DNA of 64,000 bases. It comes from Sphagnum compactum. Lineage: Eukaryota; Bryophyta; Sphagnopsida; Sphagnales. The stretch is from contig OZ234493.1 in assembly GCA_965153455.1 (NCBI GenBank), positions 36,260,213 to 36,324,212 on the forward strand. Direction: 5' to 3'. Shown one piece after another: positions 13,086 to 23,736 of this stretch. Both the position numbers and the translations under genes were made by a program. The notes below the pieces were generated by a model that did no database searches, had not been told where the DNA came from, and worked only from the letters and a program-made list of their open reading frames with translations. How positions within the stretch are numbered: position 1 is the stretch's first letter; each line of letters opens with the position of its first letter.

Positions 13086-13208
13086 GAGAATGGGCAAAGC
13101 CCTTGACCGTTGTGTCAAGGGGTCCACATATAGGCTCGCATTAGGGGCGAGCCTGACTCAATGGAACAAGGGTTACCTGACACAATGGTCAAGGGCGCAC
13201 CCATTCTC
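13086..13208. repeat. Fold-back element with 32-bp arms and inner stem
   Basis: The left arm 13086-13117 (GAGAATGGG.. GCCCTTGACCGTTGTGTCA) pairs with the right arm 13177-13208, read in reverse as GAGAATGGG.. GCCCTTGACCATTGTGTCA, with one mismatch and one short indel region. A second perfect 7-bp stem AGGCTCG/CGAGCCT sits inside (13132-13138 and 13148-13154). It could be a tiny MITE or a hairpin-forming element. Confidence 0.85.
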
Positions 13209-13307
13209 TTACATAAATGGCCTAATATTTCTTCAGAATCCTTTATAATCATACAAGGGGGGGAAGGGAACAAAGGGACCCAAAAATAAGGCCGCACTAA
13301 GGTACAC

Positions 13308-13545
13308 ACATTAGGCTCAAAGTGAACCAATAGCCACTAGGGATTGTGAGGAAAATGGATGGTAGGTAGATAGGAAACACTTTTCCATTGGGTTCCAATT
13401 CCATAAGTTAACTCAAGAGTTAGTGTTCTTTCTTTCCTACCCACCTACCTACTAGCAACCTACTAATAGCCCTTTCCTAGGTACCATCTACATGCACGTA
13501 CCTACTAACAATCCACCAGCCCTTTACCTATGTACTAGCCCTTAC
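13308..13545 (+). repeat. Dispersed TAGG/CTAC-rich repeat, copy A
   Basis: Shares ordered blocks with 50920-51190: AGTGAACCAAYAGCCACYAG, then GGTTCCAATTCC versus AGTTCCAGTTCCC, then a TTAACTCAAGAGTTA-type inverted motif, then CTACCTACCTAYTAGCAACC, then AGCCCTTWCYTATGTA. Two diverged copies of one interspersed element are the simplest reading. No coding content was seen. Confidence 0.75.
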
Positions 13546-16500
13546 CAGCGGCCCAACATGAGTTGGGATTGTCCAAAATGTGTAAGGTCCTAGACAACAT
13601 GCTGAAGACTAAAGACCTTACCCAGTCTTCTTGGGAGCCCTTGGCCGGTTTTGACACTAATTATATTATTTTCAGAAATGTTTAAATTTTCAAAAAAATA
13701 TTTGTTCAAAAAAATAGGTTTTTGGAAGGAAAGTAAAGAAATCTGATGGAATATTTGAGAATAAAATAATTTATCAAAATGAGATTATCGATATTAATTA
13801 ATTATTTTGATATACACATATCAAAATGGCCAAGGTTAGTAGATGAAATTTGATGGGGGGCTTTTAATACACTTTTAAATGTTTAATTATCAATTAATGA
13901 TTCCATTATATGTTCTTGTAAGGTAAGACTCAATTAGCCCAGGGTCGCCAAATTTCAAATTGTGGAGCTAATATGTACATGGGGGGCCATGGGGGGCCCG
14001 GGGAGATAGATTTTTAAAATTTTTGTGTTCCCATCATGTTCTCAATGTGTTTCCCAAGGGTGTTCCTAAGGGGGCTCTTTTCAACATAATTCAAAGATTT
14101 TTTTGAGTTCATCAAGCCTAAGTTATTCCAACATAATCTAGATTATATGCATGAATTAAACCCTTTTTGTGCTTTATATTGATCAATTTCAATCATGCAC
14201 ACACTTGTCATCAACTTCTATAACCCCAATGTGGACCTAGGTCTAACAACTTAAACCCAAGTCAAGTAGTTTTTTGGTTTAGAGTTGAAACAAGCAAAAC
14301 ATATTGAGAGCACATGTTAAACCTATTATTGATTTAGTCCCTTTTATAGATTTCATCGGCTTCGACTAAAACTTTTAGTTGGGTGGTCATAGATGTTTAA
14401 ATATATTGCTAAATTTTAGGCTTGGTCTTGTAATGCTTCATGGAGAGAATCTCACAAGCATGTTATTCATTATTGTAAATTAAATATTAATGTAAACATG
14501 GTATTAAGAGTAATTTCAAGTACAAATGTATGGTATGCTTTGCATACATGATGTATATAATGTTTTGAAAAATTGGATGACAAGTAAATCAAAGTTGGTT
14601 TGGGGTGATGATAATAATAGGGTCTTCTTGTTTTGTCCTACAAAACTCAATTTTAAAAGTTAATTGTTTCTTCCAACTCTATTTCACTCCTTTCCCTTGT
14701 ATGGACATGAACATGAAAAGGCATGCCATTTTCATAAATAATACCTCAATAATAAAGGTAAAAAAGTAAAAAGGGCAACCAACATGGCAAGGATCCATAG
14801 AGACAAATAATGACATCAAATAATGGTGTTTTTGGTAGTGGTGGTTTTCAAAGGTGAAATCTTACTTGGCATAAAGAATAATTGAAAGTCATGCATAGAA
14901 TTGTGAAATATTTCTTAATCAAATTTAATTATAGAATGTGAATGAATCCATAAGAAAATTTCATTCATAATCTTTAATTTTATTTGTATTGATAATTTTA
15001 TTTCAGTTTGAACAACTTAAATATTAAAATTCAATTATGAATTGTGTGATGATTCATAATGTCTACAACTTGAGGTTATATAATGCTAGGAACTAAAGAT
15101 CAAACATCATTTATGAAATGAAATTTATGAAAATAACAGCATATCGAGCTTTATAAACCATCCACTATCAAGTTTGTCTTACATGTGTGTATTACCATTT
15201 TTTCAAATAAATAAAAATTCACGAAATTATAAAAATATGCATCAGTTTGCAATTCTTATGGTTTTCAATGTTGTCATTTTTGCAACATATATTATTATAC
15301 AAAATGGACATGTGTGATTTGTAAATGTCATCTCTTAAATTAGAGCATAGATGAAAAGGAATGGTGCCCAAAAGAAAAGTTGAAAATTGGATATAAAGAG
15401 CAAAAAATTGTGATCAAACATAACTTTAATAATAATGGTGTAATATTGTTGAAAAGTTTGCATGACAACTTGGACTCTATTTTATAACACATTTACCAAT
15501 TATTCAAACTTGAATATTAAACATACATTGTTATTACAACTTGGTGTTTCACAATTTTTCTTAACATAGATTACACCCCTTTCATGTATTTTGAATTAAA
15601 AATGCAAAGTACATTTTATTCTTTAATCCTCAACTCTTAAAATACTTTTGGGGGGACACATAGTGTAAAGTTTGGGATTTACATGCGTCAAACGACCATT
15701 TTTAGGGGGATATTAGATAATTGTTCAACCTATTTTTTATCATCGTATTAAAAGTATAGTTGTTTAAAAAAAATTGTGGAAATTATATAAGAAGAGCAAC
15801 AAAGTTAACCAACGTCACGTAACACGTGTGTTTGCCTTATGCTGACCTGCTCAGGTTGGTGTCTACGTCATGTTCTAAAAAGGTGGCCTCATGCTGATGG
15901 TATAATAATGATATTTCTTTTTGTGTGGAAAGTGAGTAAAAATTATAGACCTGCGACCTTCTTTGTCTATTATGCGAAGGTGTGTGGCTCACCTGCGCAT
16001 TCACCCCCCTCCACCCTTTTTGTTTCTTTTGGTTTAAATTGTTTGTAAAAAGTGCCATTATGTAACCCGTACATACATATTAGAATGGGTGGGCTACATG
16101 TACCAAACAGTAAAACTACCTTATAAGGAAAATGCTTATATGTATGGATATCAAAAAGGTGCATAACATTTCGTGGCTTTGTAGACGAATATATATAAAT
16201 AAATAAATAAATATAAATTTTTTGTTTCATAAATTAATAGAATAAGATGTTGCGCCCCACGACCTAATTTGTTTTACAAGCTCAAATTAGTTCAAATTTA
16301 AATAATATTCTTAAAGGTTTATTAACCCATTTTCGAATTTCATTAGTCGAAAAAAAAAACGATGCATTCTTCTTATGCAAGCATTTTGTCGAGGCTTAGC
16401 TCAAAGGCCAAAAAAAATAAATTGCTGTAAACTTGTGGCCAATAAAATAAAATAAAAATAAATATATATATGCAAGCATGTGTTTATTTTTTGACTATAG

Positions 16501-16707
16501 CCAATAACATGTCACATTTAAAATTCTTATAACATTTTACAACTTTCTTTGAGGAAGACAATTACTTATTTAAGCTCCCTCCAAGGGTTTACCTTTTAAT
16601 CACATGGAAGGTAGCCTCACCTTGTTAGTATGTGGTTCACAATCATGTTTTTCTATATATATATTTGTAGCTTTTAACACGGAACAAGATTAAAAAAAAT
16701 CAACAAA
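13546..16707. other. AT-rich intergenic DNA
   Basis: No recognisable gene or RNA. It contains a local G/C run at about 13978-14005 (CCATGGGGGGCCCGGGG) and an AAATAAATAAATA tract near 16197-16212; otherwise it is low-complexity AT-rich DNA. Confidence 0.7.
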
Positions 16708-16994
16708 ATGAAATTGTATATCATTGGTATTTTAGCAAGAATGCTTGGAATAACAACACAATTTTTACTAGGAATGGCCTTTTTAGTTTTAGCTGAACGC
16801 AAAATAACAACTTCCATGTAACATAAAAAGGGTCCTAATGTAGTGAGATTGTTTCATTTGTTACAACCTTGGGTAAATGGTTTTAAATTAATGATAAAAG
16901 AACCCATTTTACCAAGTAGTGTTAATTTATTTAATTTTTAAATGGATCCAGTAATTACATTTATGATAAGTTTGATTGTTTGGGCTGTTATACC

Positions 16995-17650
16995 ATGTGT
17001 TGTGTAAGGTGTTTTTGTCGTTATGGGGCATGTCTCGGTGTTTGATCTACAGTCTACATCAATGGAGTAAATCACCTAGAGGTAGCATTGCCATAATGCA
17101 CGTATAAAAGCATCTGGGAAACCAAGTCACAATAGACCCATAACTCTAAGGACGGCTTGGAAGATATTGTTGGGGTTGATAAGGTTAACAAATCTGAACT
17201 ACATAACCATTGAACGATATCATTTACCAAGTTAGCAGGTAATGACTTGGTCTTGTAATCAGTTCTTTTGGTAGGTATAATAGAAGCCAAAGACAAAAAA
17301 CAATACATTTTTTTTTTCAAGAAAATTTTCAATAAAAAGAAAATAAGACTATGCAGATATCTTACCTCAACGCACAGGTGAAAAAAAAGGTTGAAGACAC
17401 AATCATGGGATTGGCCCACTCTTCAGGGAAAGGGTCAACAAAATTGCTGTAGTAAATGAGAAGGGATACCAACTAAGCTAATATTGAAGGACAGTAATCA
17501 TGATTTGATGGTAGAAAGTGTAGCCTTTTCTTCATTACAAATGTGGCAAAACCGATTATGCTTGAACTTTTCCAAGGGGACTAGTTGATCATAACAAACA
17601 CTCAAATGCTGTTATGACCTCATTTAATAAAAACTTGGTGAAATGCATAA

Positions 17651-17689
<39 letters not shown>

Positions 17690-17783
17690 CGACACAATTT
17701 AATAAATTAGTGGCGGAAAACTATATGATAGGAAATTGTCACATATGGTGCAGAGGGTGAAAAAATCAATTATCGATTCCTAG
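16995..17783 (+). other. Decayed group II intron inside the nad1 pseudogene
   Basis: The break splits codon 96 (CC|T) of nad1, about nt 287 of the frame. Near its 3' end, 17715-17757 resembles group II domain V and its linker: a CTATATGATAG half, a GAAA tetraloop, a TTGTCACATATGG half, then AGAGGGTG, as in intact introns. A weak AATC/GATT stem after it could be domain VI. A (TA)n tract at 17655-17686 and many indels show decay. I infer an intron rather than a transposon because of the position and the domain-V-like end. Confidence 0.68.
17655..17686. repeat. (TA)n microsatellite
   Basis: Uninterrupted AT dinucleotide run of about 30 bp inside the nad1 intron remnant. Confidence 0.95.
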
Positions 17784-18155
17784 TTTTGATTATGGTATGG
17801 TATTGTTGGATTTAAATGTAGGCATACTTTATTTATTCACTATATCTTCTGTAGGTGTTTATGGGATCATTACAACGAGTTGGTCTAATAATTCTAAATA
17901 TGTTTTTTCAGGAGCGTAATAGTGCAAAAACAAATATGGTTTGACATTCCTTTGTTTCTTACATTTATTATGTTTTGCATCTCTTGTCGAGTAGAAACTA
18001 ATCAAGCTCCCTTTGATTTACCAAAAGCAGAAGCTATATTAGTCGCGGGCTATAATGCATAATATTTTTCAATGGGTTTTGCTTTTTTTTTTTAGGGGAA
18101 TATGTTAATACAATCTTAATGAGGTGTGGAACTTTGCATTTAACATTCGTTAGGC

Positions 18156-20400
18156 TTTAACCTTTTGTAGGAGCCAATGTCTTCTCAAAGGCCTTGTGTA
18201 GTAAACCCTTCTGGGCGGATCTAAATTGAGTAGTCCCTGTGAAGCTTTCAAAAAAAGGTAGCCTGGTGTGAGGGCACATCAAAAAACTGCAAACCTATCA
18301 GATGACCTATCTAAGATTAGGGAAATGTTTTAAGTAGATACTTTGTAATTATTCCCCAAACCTATACAGATACTAAATGTTCATATGGGAAAGTGCATTC
18401 CTAGGTTTCGAACAAGGGAAGGTTGCTCTCGGAAATAACTTTTCATTTTATTCAAGGGGTGAGGGCACACCTGCGCAAATTACAAATGACAACTACAAGG
18501 ATGGCAGGAAAGGAAACGATACTTGATATTCAAGGATAAATGTAAACCTATCAAACGGGGATAATCATTTTAGTTCTTAAAAAAAACTCACAAATGGTGG
18601 TAAACATTAGTTTAAAAGGTGAACATAGTGAGCCTAAGTCATTGGGATAACAAAGCGTGAAACACATTTATGTACTTAGAACTATTGCAGACAATAGATT
18701 ACTATTGATGTCCTATGAACAAATTAGGTCCAAAGCAAACAACTTTAAAACTGGCAAAAAAAAAATCTTTATTTTTTTCAAAGCTGCACCCCTATTCTAG
18801 TGTCTACAAAGGAGGTACTCTAAAGGCTCAAGACCAAGGTATAATTAACTAAAAGAAGGTGGCCCATTTAACCTATGTGGCCCACTTAATAAACATTAAC
18901 AACAAAGACATTATCAATTGGTTTGTGAATGTCGTAAGAAGTATTCTGTCCTACTATAGATATTGTGACAATTTTTATCAAATTTGAACCATTGTCAACT
19001 ACCATATTTATTGGTTTGCTTTATTTACACTTGCTAACAAACATAAATTCTAGACATAAAAAATAATTCCCAAGCACTCCAAGGATTTACATATAGTCAA
19101 TGGAGAAAGTGGGACCTTTTTAATTTTCCTACTAGCATCGACTTTAAGACCCAAAATTGACAAGGGTATAAAAAAAAATCTAACATGATTTGCATTTGTG
19201 TTAAAGCTCCCATACCATTTTTCTTCAATCTCACCTTTTCCCTTCACACATTTGCCCTAATCATGTAGTACATGGAAAAAAACATGTTTTTAAAATATTT
19301 TATAAGAAATGCATCCCTACTAAGAGGAAACCAATTTTGTGTTTGATGAAATTTGGATTGAAGTTAATGTAGGTGAATCATCACACAAATCAAACGCATC
19401 CTCATCAAACAGCTTAATTACAAATCCATATGCTATAAAAAAATAATTGCATACATTCACCATAGGATCACCAAATGTTTGTCTATACCAATTTCTCATT
19501 GGTCATGCACTTAAAAGATTTATGCTTCATTGGTCTTAAAGATATGGCAACAAAGGTAAAAAAAACTATAATAAAAGAACTCCCATAAATCCCAAAAGGT
19601 GCAAGATAGCAAGCAAGTTGTGCAAAATTGAAACTCAAATTTTGCATACCTTGTGTATAACAATCTAGAACTTCAATTTTCATGGAGATTAGGACTTTTT
19701 AACTCACTCCATTCCTTAGTCTTGCAAAATGATGAAGTGCATATTAAAAGTTATGTACATAGTGTGTCCATTTAAGGAGCAAATTCAAGATGATAGTTGA
19801 TATAACTTGCTTTGCCATGTATAACTAATTGTATGGTATATTTTGGGTGGATTTAGAATACACCCATTATAGGGTTTCTAGTAGGTAGGTAGGTAGGTAG
19901 GTAGGTAGCAATCATGTGTCCAATGATGGTTTTTTTTTGAAACTTTCATACCTGCCCGTTCTTGGTATTGGGTATTAAAAAAAAAATCATACCCATGTAA
20001 GTGGGTAAAATTATTGTGGGTAATTAGGTAGGGATTATTACTTCACAGGGTAGGTAAATATGTAGGGCATTTGGTGGCTACTTAGGAAGGTGGATCCAAG
20101 TGGATGGTTACGACACGAATACAGCGAATGAAAGAGTATTTTCTGTCCACACAATCGACGAGGCATCCAATTGCAGTTCCTGTTTTACACTGTGGCAAAT
20201 GGAAGGTTCCCGATCGTAACGTGGCAGTATTTCATTGGTGTATCCCCGGCCCCTTTACTTGCTCTGAGGCAGCAAACCCTAATTTGGCTTTTAGGGTTTT
20301 TTGTTTCCTCCTTCTATCGCTCTCGCGTCTGATGAGACGAGGGTTTCGGCTGCGAGCAAATCTCGAGCTTTTTTTGTAGTTGCGCACTCGATCACACACA
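18156..20400. other. Intergenic DNA with TAGG tract
   Basis: No gene recognised between the nad1 remnant and the p23 leader. (GTAG)7 lies at 19881-19908. Nearby, at 19950-20090, TACCC/GGGTA-rich text resembles material at 53640-53730 and 54830-55010, so it may be another diverged repeat. The last 300 bases are GC-richer and probably p23 promoter. Confidence 0.6.
19881..19908 (+). repeat. (GTAG)7 microsatellite
   Basis: Seven GTAG units in a row; the same motif recurs at 13360-13500, 47045-47240 and 51045-51175. Confidence 0.95.
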
Positions 20401-20577
20401 CTCTCTCTCTCTGTGCACAGACGCGTACTAGAATCTGAGTGTTGTGCGTATGTTCCGGGCTTCCACGTTGTTTTTGTTGGGAGCTTGGAAAAGTGGCAGC
20501 TTTTTCATCAGATTTCTCTCGAGGAGTTGCTTCGGGGTTTTTGAAGGACGCGAGAGCGGGGTGGTTAGAGAGAAGAG
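20390..20577 (+). promoter_or_regulatory. p23 leader with CT tract
   Basis: A (CA)n/(CT)n run at 20393-20415 lies about 165 bp before the p23 ATG, within a GC-richer stretch. CT-rich leaders are common in plant genes. No TATA box can be assigned with certainty. Confidence 0.45.
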
Positions 20578-21105
20578 ATGAGTCGTCATCCGGAGATCTT
20601 GTGGGCGCAGCGCTCCGACAAGGTGTTCATCACCGTGTCATTGCCTGATGCCAAGAATGCGCAGGTGAAGTTGGAGCCGGACGGCAGGTTCACATTCTCG
20701 GCCACGGAAGGCTCCGTCAACCAGCAGTACAGCGCCGACCTAGAGCTCTTTGGGAAGTTGAACGTGGAAGCCAGTAAGATCGCGACCGGGCTTCGGCATA
20801 CTGTTTGTGAGCTCGAGAAGGCGGAGAAAGGTTGGTGGAAGCGGTTGCTAAAGGCGGAGGGGAAAGCTCCTCCGTATGTGAAGGCTGACTGGGATAAATG
20901 GATTGATGAAGACGAGGAGCAGGAAGCGTCGAGGCCGATGAGTAGCTTCGACATGGGAGGCATGGACGGAATGGGATCCATGGGAGGATTAGGAGGAGAT
21001 ATGGAGGGCATGGGGGGTATGGACTTCTCAGGCTTCAATGCGGGAGGCGAGGATGCAAGCGACGATGAGGAAGAATTTTCTGATTTGAAAAAGGCTGAGG
21101 TGTGA
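20578..21105 (+). CDS. p23: HSP90 co-chaperone p23
   Basis: Single-exon 175-residue p23 protein, a co-chaperone that binds the closed ATP state of HSP90 in cytosol and nucleus. The CS domain occupies roughly residues 1-112: PEILWAQRSDKVFITVSLPD at the start and the p23 signature GWWKRLLKAEGKAPPYVKAD followed by WDKWIDEDEEQE. The C-terminal tail is Gly/Met-rich (GGMDGMGSMGGLGG) and then acidic (DASDDEEEFSDL), as in plant p23-1 type proteins. The start is chosen because MSRHPEILWAQR fits the family N terminus and the codon usage is GC-rich from here on. Many plant p23 genes have introns, so the lack of introns raises the possibility of a retrocopy, but the frame is intact and has its own leader. 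Confidence 0.95.
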   Translation: MSRHPEILWAQRSDKVFITVSLPDAKNAQVKLEPDGRFTFSATEGSVNQQYSADLELFGKLNVEASKIATGLRHTVCELEKAEKGWWKRLLKAEGKAPPYVKADWDKWIDEDEEQEASRPMSSFDMGGMDGMGSMGGLGGDMEGMGGMDFSGFNAGGEDASDDEEEFSDLKKAEV

Positions 21106-23610
21106 CGTGAGTACCTCAAAAAGTCTTTTGTCCATACGGTTACTGGATGGGACTGAAGCGAGACTTGTCCCTGGATACGTGTCCGGATTCAAGCTCGTGT
21201 GAAGCGAGAAGACAGAGGCATTTCAAAGGGGGTTAGGTTTTCAGAGCTTGCACTTCGTGAATGCCTTTTGTTTGTTTTGCGGCCTTTTTTCCTCCCCTCC
21301 CCCCCAAGACTTATAGTCCAGATAAAATCCAGTTTCTTTTCTTTAACCAGACTCTACTCTCAAAACCTCCATGGTTTCAGAGTGAGGACCCCTGTGTATG
21401 TCTTTAAATCCTTTTTCGAGTATCTGTTGCAGTTCTCTGTGAAAACCTCACTTTTGCCTCTCTTTCACATTTATTCAGGTACTTTGATAAGGTTTGTAAG
21501 ATGAAGCTGTTCATGCTCAATGGTTTCTAACTTCTCAAATTCGATGTATCTGGATATGACCTTGTTGATGGTGGCCTATACTCGTCTTGCAGTTCTTATT
21601 GTACACTGGTCTTTTGCAACTTCCTTGTTTTTGCTTATAATCTCCAACATTTACATCAATCACATGCTCCATATGGACCCATTGTGTTCTTGCACATCAT
21701 TTTTCAGTTACCCACATTAAGAGCTATGTGTTATAAAGAGGTCTTGCAGGACCAAGTACTGTGTCTTAGTGAGGTTTATCATTTGCCTGGGAACACCAAA
21801 GTTATTCAAAGGCAAAGGGTGTATTTTCTCAAGGAGGATTTGTATTTGGCATTTGCTACCTTGTGTTTTTCCAATTCATGTGTGTGAGGGCTTTGTATGT
21901 TTTATTAGGGAGTTTTGTTGTGCCAGTTCTTATTGTGAAGTCTTATCTACTTTTGAGAGTTTTCTCCCTGCATCCTCCTTGGTATTCTTGAACTTTCATT
22001 CATTTTAATGTCTTCTCTTCATTAACTTTCTTGCCTGTTTTTTTGTTATGTTGGTCTGCTTAGCATCATCATTCTGAACTCCCCAGTGGATATCCCAGAA
22101 CTCATTATTCAGGTGGTCCAACTTGCACTGAACCTTGCCTAGGCCATTGATGGTCTTCAGAAGACCAAGGGTTTACTACAATGTCCATATTGCACAGTTT
22201 CTCTCCAAGAGCTCTCCATTGTTGTGGTGCAGTAGTCTATTTTCAGTTATCTTTTTGTGTATGGCTTTACTGTGCATGGGGAACTTTTGTGACCTAAATT
22301 TTGAAAATATACCTTTCTTACTTTCACAGATGTTTTTCTATGCTTAAGGCTGAGCTTAAGGATTATGCCAAGGATTCAGCATGTTTCAGGTTTTAAAACT
22401 CTGAGCCAGAACCTCTTGCCACTGTCTGTAAGGGATGCTTTCAGATCTCAAAGCCTGACTAATGGCCGTTGTTTATGGATGCAGTATTGTCTTAATGCTG
22501 ACAACCTTCTTTTAACATTCCCAGTGCTTTCTGCAATCCTGTACCAAGCAGCAACTTGTTAGAAAATTGGCCAAATTCTTCTTTTTGTTGGGGGAAAACA
22601 CAATATGAAAGGAATGTGGTTATCAGTAGTATGCTCCTAGTTGGCTGTGCTCTCTCCCAGGATCATCTCAGGGTGATTTGATGAGGTCCTTGGAACTTTT
22701 GATATGAAAACTTCTGTACACTGTCCTTGACATCTCAGTTGTGATATCCTTTTCATGGTACATATCCATCCATCAGGCTTCTGTTTCTCCACAGTAGGAA
22801 TCTGAATAAAAACTACTCAAGAAGCGGGAGCTGCAAGATGGCATGGTATAACAACCTGAACATCTTTCTTGCCTTTGTCAAACCTGACTGTCTTGAAAGT
22901 TCCTGAAAATAAGAAATATATTGCCTATGAAACTGGTGCCAATTTGCAGCCGCAGTATGACCGTCAACTTGCAACTCCAACAAAGAACAAGATTGGTGGT
23001 GGTTCAAGCATGATTGTCATTCTATACTACTACTCTGAAAATGCATTGCAGAACCAAATATCAGTAGTTTTCAGTGTCTAGTTTTCCACAATGAGAAATT
23101 CAAAACTCATCAGTGGTGTGCTTGTAGGATGTGATCAGCTTGCAGGAGACCCTACCACAAGAAACTTTGGATATATGTATATCTCATGGAGCACTCTGGT
23201 TTTACATACACCATCTGAACAAAGCTGAGTGCGGATTGTCTTAGTATGTAAATCCCTCCCATGTCATTTTGCCTGCAAAACTCTAGTTACAAAACTAAAG
23301 TCCATGTTGCAATGAAAGCAAGTTTCTTGCTTTCATTGGATGTCTGCTTTCCTTCCACATGAGACTCTTCCATGCTCTCCAATTGAGATCATCGTAGTTG
23401 TCTTGTAAAAAATGGTCTCCAACAACCTACTGTTGCTTTTGAAGTTGAGGCATTGCCATTGTCTCTTTTTAAAACCAGGGTTCAACATGAAGCCAAAACA
23501 ACACTTTCACGTAGCCTAGATAGCTTCTGAGCTTTGGAAGCTCACCAAATATCGCTTCCTTTGAAGACTTTCAATCTCAAGCTCCTTTCCATTGGCATCC
23601 AGTGACCCAA
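21106..23610. other. Gap between p23 and the XS-domain gene
   Basis: The left part is the p23 3' flank. The composition is closer to transcribed DNA than to the AT-rich deserts, but no frame matches a family I know; a stretch at 22870-23080 is open and includes YDRQLATPTKNKIGGGSSM. A perfect hairpin CAATGAAAGCAAG-TTT-CTTGCTTTCATTG lies at 23310-23338. Confidence 0.5.
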
Positions 23611-23736
23611 GACAACCATCTTGTTGCCAGGAACTGAACGAGCTTCAATCTCTGTGCTTGACTCAGATCAAATGACAATTGTCTTGTTGCCAGGAACTGA
23701 ATGAGCTTGGATCTGTGCTCGAGTCAGAACATTCAC
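23611..23736 (-). repeat. 63-bp tandem duplication at the XS gene 3' end
   Basis: GACAACCATCTTGTTGCCAG (23611) recurs as GACAATTGTCTTGTTGCCAG (23674), and similarity continues for about 60 bp. The upstream copy on the minus strand encodes the protein's last residues; the second copy follows its stop codon, so the duplication reshaped the C terminus. Confidence 0.85.

Larger units (their letters stand above)
16708..18155 (+). pseudogene. nad1: Nuclear copy of mitochondrial nad1 (NADH dehydrogenase subunit 1)
   Basis: Coding remnants of respiratory complex I subunit 1, in order. 16708-16994 begins MKLYIIGILARMLGI and includes [30 protein letters not shown] and IVWAVIP. 17784-17916 encodes [27 protein letters not shown] and [11 protein letters not shown]. 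17919-18155 encodes [45 protein letters not shown] and EYVNTILM, then fades out. In-frame stops (SM*HKK, NF*MDP and others) rule out function. About 33 codons between GA and IVQKQ are missing, compared with my memory of plant nad1. The 789-bp break between the first two blocks falls at codon 96 and looks like a decayed group II intron. This is a NUMT: mitochondrial DNA inserted into the nucleus and since degraded. Confidence 0.93.

Noticed and set aside
12552-13106. Overlapping long open frames on both strands around the AP4M start
   Set aside because: They are produced by the 40-bp minisatellite and triplet-rich leader; only MISQFFVLSLRGDNIVFRD belongs to a known protein.
17480-17620. Minus-strand text FCHICNEEKATL resembling a retroelement zinc-binding domain
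   Set aside because: It lies inside the nad1 intron remnant, is surrounded by stops, and only a few residues match; the group II intron explanation fits position and 3' structure better.
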